Positions 35,156 through 44,904 of a stretch of 64,000 nt of DNA are shown here, one piece after another (within the stretch, counting starts at the first letter, position 1; the number at the start of each line of letters is the position of its first letter). A program made the position numbers and the translations under genes. Location: NCBI RefSeq assembly GCF_014851585.1, contig NZ_JACVAB010000001.1:620001-684000 (forward strand), read 5' to 3'. The notes under the pieces are model-generated. The model was not told the origin of the DNA. It did not search any database and saw nothing but the letters and a program-made list of their open reading frames with translations. Source of the DNA: Agrobacterium sp. AGB01. GTDB taxonomy: Bacteria > Pseudomonadota > Alphaproteobacteria > Rhizobiales > Rhizobiaceae.

Positions 35156-35683
35156 ATGCTGACGGTGATCATGGAATGCCGGGATCAGGAACCTGAGTTG
35201 GCTCACACCCTGTCCACGCTGGTATCCGGCGCGGTCGAAGGGCTGGTAAGCGACGTTGTGATCTTGGATCATGGTTCGCGTGATGGCTCATCGCATGTTG
35301 CCGATGCAGCCGGTTGCCGCTTTCATGTCCAGTGGGACATTAATGACATCGTACAATCGGTACGCGGCGAATGGCTGTTGCTGCTGGAACCGGGAGCACG
35401 TCCGCAAACCGGTTGGATTGAAGACATTCAGGAATACGTGGCGCTGAACAGGGTGCCCGCCAAATTCACGCCGTCGCGCAATTACCGGCGGCCATTTTTT
35501 CGACGCCTTTTTCAGAAACCGCAACCGCTGGAATATGGGCTGCTTTTGCCGAAGAAGCAGGCGGTCAGCCTGGCGAAATCCAACATGGCGCTTGCGCATT
35601 TCACCAAAGGCCAGAAACTGCGCCGCCTGAGTGCGGAGATCATCCCTTCATGGGTGGTGACGGAAGCGCGGGAAGGCCGCTAA
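35156..35683 (+). CDS. Short glycosyltransferase-2-like protein
   Basis: A 175-residue protein resembling the N-terminal half of a GT-A glycosyltransferase: LTVIMECRDQEPELAHTLSTL, VVILDHGSRDGSSHVAD (the DGS-type nucleotide-sugar motif) and RGEWLLLLEPGARPQTGWIEDI (in place of the DDD/DxD motif). It lacks the second half of classical GT2 enzymes and no DxD is visible, so catalysis is uncertain. The ATG at 35156 is chosen over an upstream TTG; the ribosome-binding site is weak. Confidence 0.65.
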   Translation: MLTVIMECRDQEPELAHTLSTLVSGAVEGLVSDVVILDHGSRDGSSHVADAAGCRFHVQWDINDIVQSVRGEWLLLLEPGARPQTGWIEDIQEYVALNRVPAKFTPSRNYRRPFFRRLFQKPQPLEYGLLLPKKQAVSLAKSNMALAHFTKGQKLRRLSAEIIPSWVVTEAREGR

Positions 35684-35697
35684 CGGCCTCAGCAAAA

Positions 35698-36234
35698 TTA
35701 CCCGCGTTTCAGATGTTCATCCAACCGCGGCATGATTTCCACGAAGTTGCAGGGCATGTGACGGTAATCGAGCTGTGCTTTTAATATGCCGTCCCACGCA
35801 TCCTTGCAGGCACCGGGAGAGCCAGGCAGCACGAAAATATAGGTGGCATTGGCCACACCACCAGTCGCCCGAGATTGGATTGTCGACGTTCCGATCTTGT
35901 CGTAGGAAATGCGATGAAACACTTCAGAAAAACCGTCCATGCGTTTTTCAAACAGGGGCTCCAATGCCTCCGGTGTCACGTCACGTCCGGTAAAACCTGT
36001 GCCCCCAGTGGTAATCACCACATCGACACCCTCTGACAGGGTCCAGTCACGCACCGTGTTGAAAATCGCCTCGCGATCATCAGCGACGATGGCGCGGTCC
36101 GCCAGCCTGTGACCGGCCTCGGTTATTCTCGCAACCAGCGTGTCACCGGACTTGTCATTGTCCAGCGTGCGCGTATCGGAAACTGTCAAAACGGCAATAT
36201 TGACCGGGATAAACGGGCGAGACGTATCGCTCAT
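35698..36234 (-). CDS. moaB: Molybdenum cofactor biosynthesis protein B
   Basis: A 178-residue MoaB/MogA-fold protein, acting on molybdopterin (adenylylation) in Moco synthesis. Motifs: IAVLTVSDTRT, DVVITTGGTGFTGRDVTPEAL, SYDKIGTSTIQSRATGG and FVLPGSPGACKDAW. It overlaps ispE by 4 bases (ATGA), an operon link with no obvious metabolic connection. Confidence 0.93.
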   Translation of the reverse strand: MSDTSRPFIPVNIAVLTVSDTRTLDNDKSGDTLVARITEAGHRLADRAIVADDREAIFNTVRDWTLSEGVDVVITTGGTGFTGRDVTPEALEPLFEKRMDGFSEVFHRISYDKIGTSTIQSRATGGVANATYIFVLPGSPGACKDAWDGILKAQLDYRHMPCNFVEIMPRLDEHLKRG

Positions 36235-37142
36235 GGCTGCGCTTCCTGTTTTGTCATGGTTGCCTTGAAGTACCAGTCCGGCCGTTGTGCTGCCAGTGAT
36301 GCCTCAACCTGTCGTGCGACCTCGAAAGAGGGGAATATCCCGAAACAGGTGGCGCCGGAGCCGGACATCCGCACCAGCGTGGCACCATGTTGTTTCAACA
36401 GGTCTGACACATCCCGGATGACCGGCAGGGCTGAAATCGCAGGCGCCTCGAGATCATTGCGCAAATTATGGATGAAAGTCTGCCAATCGTCTTTGTTCTG
36501 CGGCAAGACGTTTGGAACGGGCGGATTGTTCTTCGTCTGCAGCCTGCGGAAAATCTCCGGTGTTGAGACACCTGTCAAAGGGTTTGCCAGCACCATCGCA
36601 AATGTCGGTAGCTGCGGCAGCAGGGTCAACTCTTCACCAATGCCACGCGCCATCAGCGGCATTCCGGCAAAACACATAGGTACATCGGCACCAAGCGACA
36701 GGGCAATCGTGTCAAGTGTTTCATTGGGGATGGAGCAGCGCCAGAACCGCAGAAGCCCACGCAGCGCCGCTGCGGCATCAGCCGAACCACCACCGATGCC
36801 CGACGCAATTGGCAGGTTCTTTTCCAGATGAATGGCCACGGCCGGTGCTTGCTGTCCAGTGGCGATCACAGCTTGACGCAAAAGATCACGTGCACGCAAC
36901 ACCAGATTATCGGTCAAACCGTCATTGTTGGCGAGTACAGCGGAAAAGGGGCCGGAGATTGAAAATCGATCTGCATCGTCGGCTGCAAAGGACAGCCGGT
37001 CACCAGCATCAGCGAATGTGACCAGCGTTTCCAGCAGATGATAGCCATCTGCCCGTTGCCCCACCACGTGCAGGGCAAGGTTGATTTTGGCCGGAGCGGT
37101 TTCGTAAAACTCCGCCGCTCCGGAAAAAGACTGAACTGGCAT
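36231..37142 (-). CDS. ispE: 4-diphosphocytidyl-2-C-methyl-D-erythritol kinase
   Basis: A 303-residue GHMP kinase of the MEP isoprenoid pathway. It begins FYETAPAKINLALHVVGQRADGYHLLETL, and has the ATP loop LPIASGIGGGSADAAAALRGL (read in pieces) and the C-terminal MSGSGATCFGIF. Supplies isoprenoid precursors; ispB for polyprenyl chains lies nearby. Downstream gene moaB overlaps by 4 bases; upstream is the TPR gene. Confidence 0.95.
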   Translation of the reverse strand: MPVQSFSGAAEFYETAPAKINLALHVVGQRADGYHLLETLVTFADAGDRLSFAADDADRFSISGPFSAVLANNDGLTDNLVLRARDLLRQAVIATGQQAPAVAIHLEKNLPIASGIGGGSADAAAALRGLLRFWRCSIPNETLDTIALSLGADVPMCFAGMPLMARGIGEELTLLPQLPTFAMVLANPLTGVSTPEIFRRLQTKNNPPVPNVLPQNKDDWQTFIHNLRNDLEAPAISALPVIRDVSDLLKQHGATLVRMSGSGATCFGIFPSFEVARQVEASLAAQRPDWYFKATMTKQEAQP

Positions 37143-37150
37143 GCGGTTGA

Positions 37151-38974
37151 TCAGGATTTCTTGTCAGGCACAGGAGCAACCGGTTCTTCCGGTTTCACAT
37201 CCTTTTTGGCCGTGTTTTCGGCATCCTTTTCCAGCGGCGGCAGGCCGTTGGCGATCTTTTCCTTGACCTTCGCCTTATCGACGTCATCGCTGTCGCCAAT
37301 CAGTGCGCGGTTCCACTGGTAAACGGCTTCAACTTTGCGGCCAACACGCCAGTAAACATCACCAAGGTGGTCGTTGATGGTCGGGTCGCCAGCACGCAGC
37401 TCGATGGCGCGTTCCAGTTCGACCACAGCTTCATCAAACTGGCCAAGACGGTAATGAGCCCAGCCAAGCGAATCGACGATGTAACCGTCATTCGGGCGCA
37501 ACTCGACCGCGCGACGGATCATGTCCATCGCGTCATCAAGGTTGAGGTTTTTATCGACCCAGGAATAACCGAGGTAATTGAGAACCTGCGGCTGCTCAGG
37601 ATTAAGCTCCAGAGCCTTCTTGAAGTTTGGCTCGGCCTGATCCCATTCCTTCAAGCGTTCATAGGCAATGCCGCGCTGGAAATAGACGGCCCAATCACCA
37701 CGTTTTGCCACTGGTCCGAGGATTTCAACGGCTTTGTCGTAGTTCTCCGCCATTGCCTTGTAGTCCTTGGCATCTGAGAGAACGCTACCATAGGCGAGGT
37801 AACTGCGAATATCCTTCGGGTCAGATGCCAGCAGCGACTTCAAATGTTCGCGGGCTTCATCAACCTTACCCGTCTGGGCAAGAGTCAGACCAAGCTGCAA
37901 CTCCGAAATGCGGTGCATCGGCGATGTCGCAGGCACTTTCGAATAAAAATCGATAGCACGTTCCGGCTGCTTGAGGTTCTCCGCAAGGCCACCCAGCAGG
38001 ATCAACGTATCGGCACTTTTCGAATCCAGTTCATGGGCAATCTGCAGGTAGAGCGTCACGATCTCTTCCGCGCCTTCGCGGTTCAACGCACCGGCAATGG
38101 AAAACAGAACCGCGGAAGCACCTTCGGTCGCAGTGGTGACCTGCTGTTCCGGCTTTTCACCCTTTTCGATGCTTTCGCGCAGGGCCTTCAGCGGGGCATA
38201 GTTGTTGGCAAAATCATCGCCAACCGAAATGGCATCCAGTGCCTTCTGTTTGTTGCCGGCTTTTGCTTCCAGGCGGGCAAGAGCCATCACGGCGCGCATA
38301 TAGGTATCGCTGGCGGTGGCGCCGCCTTCGCGGTCGGTGATCGCGGCGTTCAGTCGGCTGCGTGCAACTTCAACATTGCCTGCTACCAGCGCCATGGCGC
38401 CTGCATGGTAATTTTTGAAAATCGCGTACCAGCCGGGGCCTTTCATACCATCGATCATCGCAAGGGCTTCCTTGCTTTTGCCCGCACCGGCATTCGCCCA
38501 GGCGATCAGCAGCGTATTGACCATTTTGTCGAGGTCGTTCGGGCCGGTATATTTCAGCAGCTTTTCAGCTGAGGTGAATTCCTTTTTGCGCATCGCATCA
38601 AGGGCGCGAACGATGGTGGTTACGCGCTCGACGGAAGAATCGTTCTTGAGGCTTTCTGCGATTTTTGCACCCGCATCGAAATTGCCGTTCAGCAATTGTG
38701 CAATCATCAAACGCTGGCGGATTTCCGAATTGGCCGGATCGAAGTCAAGAGCCTTGGTGTAAAGTGTAATTGCCGTGTCGTAATCCTGATCAACGTCAGC
38801 GGTGCGGGCCGCCAGAAACGCTCCGGAAAATGAGTTGACGCTGGCCGGATCGAAGGTTTCGGCTTTTTCCGCAGGTTTCGTTTCAGCGCTGGCCGTTCCC
38901 GGTACCGCCCCCAAGGTGAGAGAGGCGACAAAAGCCACGCCACAGAGAAAACGAAATGCTGGTTTGCGCCGCAT
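37151..38974 (-). CDS. Exported tetratricopeptide repeat protein
   Basis: A 607-residue protein with a signal peptide (RRKPAFRFLCGVAFVASL, then cleavage near AETKP) and many TPR units, clearest in the last third (WDQAEPNFKKALELNPEQPQVL is one, and FDEAVVELERAIELRAGDPTI another, read in parts). Ends with a Lys/Glu/Pro-rich tail. The frame is open from 39022; the ATG at 38974 follows AAGGG. TPR arrays mediate protein-protein contacts; a periplasmic scaffold role, for example in envelope or EPS assembly, is inference. Only 8 bases separate it from ispE. Confidence 0.85.
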   Translation of the reverse strand: MRRKPAFRFLCGVAFVASLTLGAVPGTASAETKPAEKAETFDPASVNSFSGAFLAARTADVDQDYDTAITLYTKALDFDPANSEIRQRLMIAQLLNGNFDAGAKIAESLKNDSSVERVTTIVRALDAMRKKEFTSAEKLLKYTGPNDLDKMVNTLLIAWANAGAGKSKEALAMIDGMKGPGWYAIFKNYHAGAMALVAGNVEVARSRLNAAITDREGGATASDTYMRAVMALARLEAKAGNKQKALDAISVGDDFANNYAPLKALRESIEKGEKPEQQVTTATEGASAVLFSIAGALNREGAEEIVTLYLQIAHELDSKSADTLILLGGLAENLKQPERAIDFYSKVPATSPMHRISELQLGLTLAQTGKVDEAREHLKSLLASDPKDIRSYLAYGSVLSDAKDYKAMAENYDKAVEILGPVAKRGDWAVYFQRGIAYERLKEWDQAEPNFKKALELNPEQPQVLNYLGYSWVDKNLNLDDAMDMIRRAVELRPNDGYIVDSLGWAHYRLGQFDEAVVELERAIELRAGDPTINDHLGDVYWRVGRKVEAVYQWNRALIGDSDDVDKAKVKEKIANGLPPLEKDAENTAKKDVKPEEPVAPVPDKKS

Positions 38975-39159
38975 GTGGAAACCCTTGATTGGTGCCGAAG
39001 CACTGAAAATACAACTTTCCATTCTTCGTCACAACAGAATGGCTTTTTTGGAGCAGGCCCGCAACCAAATCGATTTTTGGTTGCGGGATGCTGGGGAAAT
39101 GACGTTCCGAGAAAAGGCGCACGGGTGGTTCAAAATCACACCGGGCGGTTTTTTCCGGT

Positions 39160-40176
39160 TCAGTTCACGCGCTCGATGCAGAAGTCGATGACTTCCATCA
39201 GCGCAGACTTCCAGGGCGTTTCAGGCAACGGTGCAAGCGCATCGCGTGCAATCGTCCCGTAGTGGACGGCGCGGGTGATCGTATCTGAAAGGCCGTTATA
39301 TTTGCCGATCAGGCCGAGGGCTTTTTCGAGGTTCTCGTTGGAGCTTTCGCCATTTTCAATGGCGTTTTTCCAGAACTGTCGCTCTTCCGGGCTGCCACGA
39401 CGGTAGGACAGAATGACCGGAAGTGTGATCTTGCCTTCACGGAAATCGTCACCGACGTTTTTGCCGAGGTCGGCGGCCTTGCCACCGTAATCGAGAACGT
39501 CATCGACCAGCTGGAAGGCCAGACCGAGGTTCATGCCGTAGGACTTCAGTGCATTGCGCTCAGCCTTGGTGGTCTTGGCCACAATAGGGCCAACTTCGGC
39601 GGCGGCTGCAAACAACGCTGCAGTTTTGGCGCGGATAACAGAGAGGTAATCGTCTTCTGTTGTTTCCATGTTCTTGGCAACGGAAAGCTGCAGCACTTCG
39701 CCTTCGGCGATAACAGAAGCGGCGGTAGACAGAACATCCAAAGCATCGAGAGAGCCGACTTCCACCATCATGCGGAAGGCTTGGCCAAGCAGAAAGTCGC
39801 CAACCAGAACGCTGGCCTGGTTACCCCATATGGTGCGCGCCGTGGACTTGCCGCGGCGCAGATCGCTTTCGTCCACCACGTCATCATGCAGGAGGGTGGC
39901 CGTATGCATGAACTCGACGCTTGTTGCCAGCTTGATGTGATGATCGCCCGTATAACCAAACATCGCTGCAGAGGCGAGGGTAAGCATGGGACGCAGACGT
40001 TTGCCACCGGAGGAAATCAGATGATTGGCAACCTCCGGGATCATCTGCACATCCGAACCGGCCTTGGAAAGAATAAGCTGGTTTACCCGTTCCATGTCTG
40101 CTTTTGTCAGCTCGACGAGCGGTTTTACGGATGCGTGTTTGTTTTTGCTCTCTTCAAGCGGTATGACGATGCCCAA
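39160..40176 (-). CDS. ispB: Polyprenyl (octaprenyl/decaprenyl) diphosphate synthase
   Basis: A 338-residue trans-prenyl synthase making the side chain of ubiquinone. The two Asp-rich motifs are LLHDDVVDESDLRRG and FQLVDDVLDYGG, with GGKRLRPML near the start. The frame extends to 40362, but AGGAG nine bases before a TTG at 40176 gives the normal family length, so I use that start. Chain length cannot be read with certainty; alphaproteobacteria usually make Q10. UbiA, the next enzyme of ubiquinone synthesis, is at 62.7 kb. Confidence 0.92.
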   Translation of the reverse strand: MGIVIPLEESKNKHASVKPLVELTKADMERVNQLILSKAGSDVQMIPEVANHLISSGGKRLRPMLTLASAAMFGYTGDHHIKLATSVEFMHTATLLHDDVVDESDLRRGKSTARTIWGNQASVLVGDFLLGQAFRMMVEVGSLDALDVLSTAASVIAEGEVLQLSVAKNMETTEDDYLSVIRAKTAALFAAAAEVGPIVAKTTKAERNALKSYGMNLGLAFQLVDDVLDYGGKAADLGKNVGDDFREGKITLPVILSYRRGSPEERQFWKNAIENGESSNENLEKALGLIGKYNGLSDTITRAVHYGTIARDALAPLPETPWKSALMEVIDFCIERVN

Positions 40177-40284
40177 CGGCCCGGACTCCTGTTCATAATT
40201 TCGATTGGACAATAGAAAGGGGCGCTTGGCGCGGCAAGGGGCGAATTGCCACTGGGCATTCAAAATTATGGGATTATCGTTGAT

Positions 40285-40515
40285 ATGCTGGAAATAATCC
40301 GCACAAACGATGCGGTTCTTCTGTCCTTCGTGGAAACACTTTTGAGTGAGGCGGGGATTCATTGCATGATAGCAGACCAGTCCATGAGCATATTGGAAGG
40401 GTCGCTAGGCCTTCTGCCTCGGCGTTTTCTTGTTGAGGAAGGGCGTGCAGAAGAGGCGCGTACCATCCTGCGTGAGGCGGGACTGGGCGCTGAATTGCGT
40501 GACGAAAAGGCCTGA
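40285..40515 (+). CDS. DUF2007 family protein
   Basis: A 76-residue protein of the DUF2007 (putative signal-transducing) family: LEIIRTNDAVLLSFVETLLSEAGI, a small ferredoxin-like fold with LGLLPRRFLVEE. The frame is open from 40246; I use the ATG at 40285, where family homology starts. It ends 8 bases before the methyltransferase gene and is divergent from ispB. Function unknown. Confidence 0.82.
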   Translation: MLEIIRTNDAVLLSFVETLLSEAGIHCMIADQSMSILEGSLGLLPRRFLVEEGRAEEARTILREAGLGAELRDEKA

Positions 40516-40523
40516 GGCAAGCG

Positions 40524-41315
40524 ATGTCTGAGGTCGATGCGGACACAATCGATGCTTTTCATCGCGGACGGTTTCTGGTGGTGCAGCCCAAGGGGCGTGG
40601 CCACCGTTCCGGCATGGATGCTATGTTACTTGCCTCGCTGGTCGCGGATGACAGGCCGTGCAGAGTGGCGGATCTTGGTGCTGGTGCAGGTGCTGCTGGC
40701 ATGGCAGTTGCCTCACGTCTGGAGCAGGCTGAAGTCTTCCTGTTCGAACGCTCGGACGAAATGGTTGCCTTTGCTGAGCGCAGCCTGAAACTTTCCGAAA
40801 ACGCCTATTTTGCGAACCGCGTTTGCGTGCATGAGGCCGATGTCACCTTGCGGGCCAAAGCGCGCGCAGCAGCCGGATTGCAGGACAATTATTTTGATCA
40901 TGTGATCATGAACCCACCCTTCAATGACGCCTCGGACAGGCGCACGCCGGATGGACTGAAGGCGCAGGCGCATGCCATGACGGAAACATTGTTTGAGGAC
41001 TGGCTGCGAACGGCTGCCGCTGTGCTCATGCCCGGAGGCCAGCTTTCCCTTATCGCCAGACCGGAATCGGTTGGTGAACTGATAAGTGCCTGCGGCAAAC
41101 GTTTTGGCGGGCTGGAAGTAACGCTTGTTCATCCGCGTCCGGGCCAAAATGCCGTGCGGGTTCTGGTGACCGCCATCAAGGGGTCACGAGCTCGCCTGTC
41201 TTTCCGCGCAGCGTTGGTCATGCATGCAGAAGAAGGCCACGCCTTCTCCAGTTTCGTGGATGATCTTAGTAACGGCCGTGCGGCCTATGCGCGCAAGCCT
41301 CTGAAAGGCGCGTAA
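40524..41315 (+). CDS. TrmN6/YfiC-like N6-adenine methyltransferase
   Basis: A 263-residue class I SAM methyltransferase with VADLGAGAGAAGMAVA (SAM loop) and VIMNPPFND (NPPF, the adenine-N6 signature). This matches tRNA1(Val)-A37 N6-methyltransferase YfiC/TrmN6 and the related HemK-like group. GAGGCAAGCG precedes the ATG. It follows the DUF2007 gene closely, a pairing that I recall in relatives. Confidence 0.85.
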   Translation: MSEVDADTIDAFHRGRFLVVQPKGRGHRSGMDAMLLASLVADDRPCRVADLGAGAGAAGMAVASRLEQAEVFLFERSDEMVAFAERSLKLSENAYFANRVCVHEADVTLRAKARAAAGLQDNYFDHVIMNPPFNDASDRRTPDGLKAQAHAMTETLFEDWLRTAAAVLMPGGQLSLIARPESVGELISACGKRFGGLEVTLVHPRPGQNAVRVLVTAIKGSRARLSFRAALVMHAEEGHAFSSFVDDLSNGRAAYARKPLKGA

Positions 41316-41331
41316 AAACTGCGCTTTTTTT
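41305..41331 (+). terminator. Probable terminator of the methyltransferase gene
   Basis: AAGGCGC (41305-41311) pairs with GCGCTTT (41321-41327, one G-U pair), followed by more T residues. The stop codon lies in the loop. Confidence 0.55.
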
Positions 41332-41462
41332 AACCATTGCCATTGCGTTTGACGCTTCGATGCATACATCACCAAACGAGAGCAGGATGCATCATGCTTG
41401 CTGAAAACCGGTGCGGTTTTCGCAGAGCGGCATCCGCAAATGTGTAGCAGTGAGGCAGGTGT

Positions 41463-42320
41463 ATGGCAGGTTTATTGAGGCGGCTTTTGCCCAAACGTTT
41501 TCGCAAACGGGAAACTGTGATCCCGGTTGTGAGAATGCATGGGGCTATCATGGCAGGCGGCAGCCAGTTCCGTCCCGCCCTTAACCTTGCCACCTATGCG
41601 CCATTGCTTGAAAAAGCCTTTGCCAGAAAGGATGCACCGGTTGTCGCGATTTCTTTGAACTCGCCGGGTGGATCGCCGGTTCAGTCGCGCATGATTTATC
41701 AGCGCATTCGCATGCTGGCGGAAGAAAATGACAAGAAGGTTCTGATTTTTGTGGAAGACGTGGCCGCATCCGGTGGTTACATGATCGCCCTTGCCGGTGA
41801 CGAGATCATTGCCGATCCGACATCGATTGTGGGTTCGATCGGCGTTGTTTCTGGCGGGTTCGGTTTCCCGGAGCTGCTGAAGAAGATCGGTGTCGAACGG
41901 CGCGTTTATACTGCCGGTGAAAACAAGGCGATCCTTGATCCTTTTCAGCCAGAAAAGGAAAGCGATGTCGAATATCTGAAAACCCTGCAGATCGAAATTC
42001 ACAAGGTTTTCATGGACATGGTGCGTATGCGCCGTGGCGATAAGCTGGCCGATGATCCCTATATTTTCTCCGGCCTGTTCTGGACCGGTATGCGTGGTCT
42101 CGACCTTGGCCTGATTGATGGGCTTGGCGACATGCGGGACGTGCTGCGTCGCCGTTACGGCAAGAAAGTAAAGTTGGAGCTGATAACCGGTGCACGCAGC
42201 CTTTTTGGCAAACGGGTTCCGGGCGTATCGCTGAACGCGGAACACATTGCCGCAGCTTCTGTTGCAGGACTTGCAGAGGTGGCTGAAGAAAAGGCATTGT
42301 GGGGACGTTTCGGTCTGTAA
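41463..42320 (+). CDS. S49-family (SohB/SppA-like) protease
   Basis: A 285-residue Clp-fold serine protease of family S49. It has VVAISLNSPGGSPVQSRMIY, the nucleophile region EDVAASGGYMIALA and ADPTSIVGSIGVVSGGFGF; the catalytic Lys is probably in TAGENKAILDPF. There is no clear membrane anchor at the N-terminus (GLLRRLLPKRFRKR is basic), so unlike E. coli SppA it may be cytoplasmic or peripheral. Signal-peptide cleanup is the family role. Confidence 0.88.
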   Translation: MAGLLRRLLPKRFRKRETVIPVVRMHGAIMAGGSQFRPALNLATYAPLLEKAFARKDAPVVAISLNSPGGSPVQSRMIYQRIRMLAEENDKKVLIFVEDVAASGGYMIALAGDEIIADPTSIVGSIGVVSGGFGFPELLKKIGVERRVYTAGENKAILDPFQPEKESDVEYLKTLQIEIHKVFMDMVRMRRGDKLADDPYIFSGLFWTGMRGLDLGLIDGLGDMRDVLRRRYGKKVKLELITGARSLFGKRVPGVSLNAEHIAAASVAGLAEVAEEKALWGRFGL

Positions 42321-42440
42321 TCCGCCTCGCGTCGAAACGTGAGGCTGTTTCAAAGCCCGACATCAAACAAAAAGACAAGGCAGCGGGAAACGCCAATTTC
42401 ATCCGCTGCTTTTGGCCAATCGTGCCAAGGGGAACGCAGT

Positions 42441-42635
42441 ATGGCGCAAATTATATTTCTGGTGGTGCTGATTGGCGGGGCTCTTCTTTTGTATCGGCGG
42501 TTTATTTCCGATGCGGAAAAGCTGGCTGCACGCTCGCGTCAGGAGCGCAAGGAAAAGGAAACCGGCGCAACCGGCACCTTGGTCAAGGACCCGGAAACCG
42601 GTGAATATCGTCTCAAAAAGGACGATGAGGATTAA
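42441..42635 (+). CDS. Small single-pass membrane protein
   Basis: A 64-residue product beginning MAQIIFLVVLIGGALLLYRR, one membrane helix, then a highly charged tail ending RLKKDDED. The ATG at 42441 has AAGGGG upstream; the longer frame from 42339 is not needed. Similar tiny proteins follow the S49 gene in relatives, as I recall, but without known function. Confidence 0.7.
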   Translation: MAQIIFLVVLIGGALLLYRRFISDAEKLAARSRQERKEKETGATGTLVKDPETGEYRLKKDDED

Positions 42636-42755
42636 GTTGAGTATATCAAAATGGGAAACGCAACCATTATGATACGAATTAACTATTTCAACCAGTAGTT
42701 TCCAAATGGTGCATGACTTATGCAAATATCCGCCTGATTATTTTGGGGGCGTATT

Positions 42756-43730
42756 TTGCAAAAGATCCATTCCATCCAGGTCCTGAGAGCGCTGGCTGCA
42801 CTTTCTGTTGTGTTTTTCCATGTGATTGGAGAGGCTTTTACAATAGGCGCAGCCGGTGTGGACGTATTCTTCGTCATCTCCGGCTTCGTCATGGGAACGT
42901 TTGCCATCAACGCGACGCCCGGGCAGTTCCTCTATCATCGTGTTCTACGCATTGTTCCGCTATACTGGGCGGTGACGGTTGTCATGTGCCTTGGTGCAAT
43001 GGCTGGCGTGTTTTCCAGCTTCGGCTTCACCGCTGACCAGCTTTGGAAATCGCTGCTGTTCGTGCCTTATGTCAATGAAACCGGCATGCTGGCACCTCTG
43101 GTCATGGTGGGCTGGACGCTCAACATGGAAATGTTCTTCTATCTGGTCTTTGCCGTTGGCCTTGCCTTGCGTGCACCGATGTCCGTCACCGCCGGTTTTC
43201 TTCTTGCCATGGCGGCTGGTGGACAGATCATGGAATGGCAATCGCCGGTCATGCAGGTCTGGACCTCACCGCTTCTCATCGAATTCCTGTCGGGTCTATT
43301 CCTGTCGCAACTGATCCTGAAATGGAAAAGTGGTGGTCTGATCGCGATTGGACTTTCCTTTGTAGGCTTTGCAATTGCCGCCGCCACCGGTGAACAGACA
43401 GGACTGTTGCGCTTGCTCAGCTGGGGTTTGCCATCCCTGCTGCTGGTTGCCGGCTGCGTCTGGCTTGAAACGGCAGGTGCCTGGCCAAAACGCCTGTTGA
43501 AGCGGTTTGAAATTGTCGGTGACGCGTCCTACGCACTTTATCTGACGCACGGGCTGGTTATCTCTGTCGTTCACAAGGTGCTGGGAACCGGTTTCCTGTC
43601 GGGTATTGCGGTGCTCATGACGGCGATTGGTGCATCGATCATCATACATCTGATGTTTGAAAAGCCGGTAACGCGGTTCCTGAAAAAGGCATGGTCTTCC
43701 GACGGCCGAGCGGTGGTTAGCGCCAGTTGA
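42756..43730 (+). CDS. Acyltransferase-3 family membrane protein
   Basis: A 324-residue integral membrane protein of the acyltransferase-3 (OafA/NodX-like) family: IQVLRALAALSVVFFHVIGEAF with the conserved His, FFVISGFVMG, and about nine to ten hydrophobic segments. Such proteins O-acetylate or succinylate surface polysaccharides. Starts at a TTG (42756) with GGGGGC upstream. The 120 bases before it are AT-rich. Acceptor sugar unknown; no polysaccharide cluster is adjacent. Confidence 0.85.
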   Translation: MQKIHSIQVLRALAALSVVFFHVIGEAFTIGAAGVDVFFVISGFVMGTFAINATPGQFLYHRVLRIVPLYWAVTVVMCLGAMAGVFSSFGFTADQLWKSLLFVPYVNETGMLAPLVMVGWTLNMEMFFYLVFAVGLALRAPMSVTAGFLLAMAAGGQIMEWQSPVMQVWTSPLLIEFLSGLFLSQLILKWKSGGLIAIGLSFVGFAIAAATGEQTGLLRLLSWGLPSLLLVAGCVWLETAGAWPKRLLKRFEIVGDASYALYLTHGLVISVVHKVLGTGFLSGIAVLMTAIGASIIIHLMFEKPVTRFLKKAWSSDGRAVVSAS

Positions 43731-43869
43731 ACAGACAGAGCTGGCTGTGCCTGTGCGCAACCAGCGCCATCAGCTGTTCAGTCTCTGTCCGGCGCGCATA
43801 AAACCTTGACCCGTCGCGCCGGTCGTGGCACCTGTCCGCATCCGAAATAAGCAAGTGCTGGCCTATCCC

Positions 43870-44823
43870 ATGACCGACGTTCCAGATCATATGAACCCTA
43901 AGCGTTCTTTTCAGGCGCTCATTCTGACGCTCCATAACTACTGGGCTGACAAGGGCTGCGCCGTTTTGCAGCCTTATGATATGGAAGTGGGCGCTGGCAC
44001 GTTTCACCCGGCAACAACATTGCGCGCCCTCGGCCCAAAACCTTGGAAGGCTGCCTATGTCCAGCCGTCGCGCCGCCCGTCCGATGGCCGTTATGGTGAA
44101 AACCCCAACCGCCTGCAGCACTATTACCAGTATCAGGTCATTCTGAAGCCGAACCCGTCCAACCTGCAGGAACTGTATCTCGGCTCGCTGCGCGCCATTG
44201 GTCTCGACCCGTTGCTGCACGATGTCCGTTTTGTGGAAGACGATTGGGAAAGCCCGACGCTTGGCGCATGGGGCCTTGGCTGGGAGTGCTGGTGTGACGG
44301 CATGGAAGTGTCGCAGTTCACCTATTTCCAACAGGTTTGCGGCATCGAGTGCTCGCCTGTCGCCGGGGAATTGACCTACGGTCTTGAACGTCTGGCCATG
44401 TATGTGCAGGGCGTGGACAATGTTTATGACTTGAACTTCAACGGCCGTGAAGGCGACGAGAAGATTTCCTACGGTGATGTCTTCCTGCAGGCAGAGCAGG
44501 AATATTCCCGCCACAACTTCGAATTCGCCAACACTGAGATGCTGCATCGCCACTTTATCGATGCCGAGCAGGAGTGCATGGCACTTCTCGCCGCTGGTGC
44601 ACCGGGCGAACATGATAACCACATGCTGCACAAGTGCGTGTTCCCGGCCTATGATCAGTGCATCAAGGCAAGCCATGTCTTCAACTTGCTGGATGCGCGC
44701 GGCGTTATCTCGGTCACCGAGCGCCAGAGCTATATCCTGCGGGTTCGCACGCTGGCCAAGGCCTGTGGTGAAGCATTCCTGCTGACGGATGCCGGCGGCG
44801 CAAACTGGAACAAGGCCGCCTGA
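43870..44823 (+). CDS. glyQ: Glycyl-tRNA synthetase alpha subunit
   Basis: A 317-residue alpha subunit of the alpha2-beta2 glycyl-tRNA synthetase. It begins near [18 protein letters not shown] and has [20 protein letters not shown] and [20 protein letters not shown] (motifs 2 and 3 of class II). Start: the ATG at 43870 ([11 protein letters not shown]) or 43891 (MNPK); I choose the first from memory of relatives. glyS, normally next to it, lies 5.3 kb downstream. Confidence 0.95.
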   Translation: MTDVPDHMNPKRSFQALILTLHNYWADKGCAVLQPYDMEVGAGTFHPATTLRALGPKPWKAAYVQPSRRPSDGRYGENPNRLQHYYQYQVILKPNPSNLQELYLGSLRAIGLDPLLHDVRFVEDDWESPTLGAWGLGWECWCDGMEVSQFTYFQQVCGIECSPVAGELTYGLERLAMYVQGVDNVYDLNFNGREGDEKISYGDVFLQAEQEYSRHNFEFANTEMLHRHFIDAEQECMALLAAGAPGEHDNHMLHKCVFPAYDQCIKASHVFNLLDARGVISVTERQSYILRVRTLAKACGEAFLLTDAGGANWNKAA

Positions 44824-44855
44824 TCGGGCGAACCGTTTGCATGCATAGAAGCAGT

Positions 44856-44883
44856 GACAATATTTGGAGGAGAGAATATTGTC
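44856..44883 (+). promoter_or_regulatory. Hairpin with an exposed Shine-Dalgarno, after glyQ
   Basis: GACAATATT (44856-44864) and AATATTGTC (44875-44883) form a perfect 9-bp stem; the 10-base loop contains GGAGGAG. A TTG lies in the right arm at 44879 and opens only a 5-codon frame. Possibly a leader element of lemA. Confidence 0.5.
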
Positions 44884-44904
44884 CGGCAGCAAATGACCTG
44901 GAAC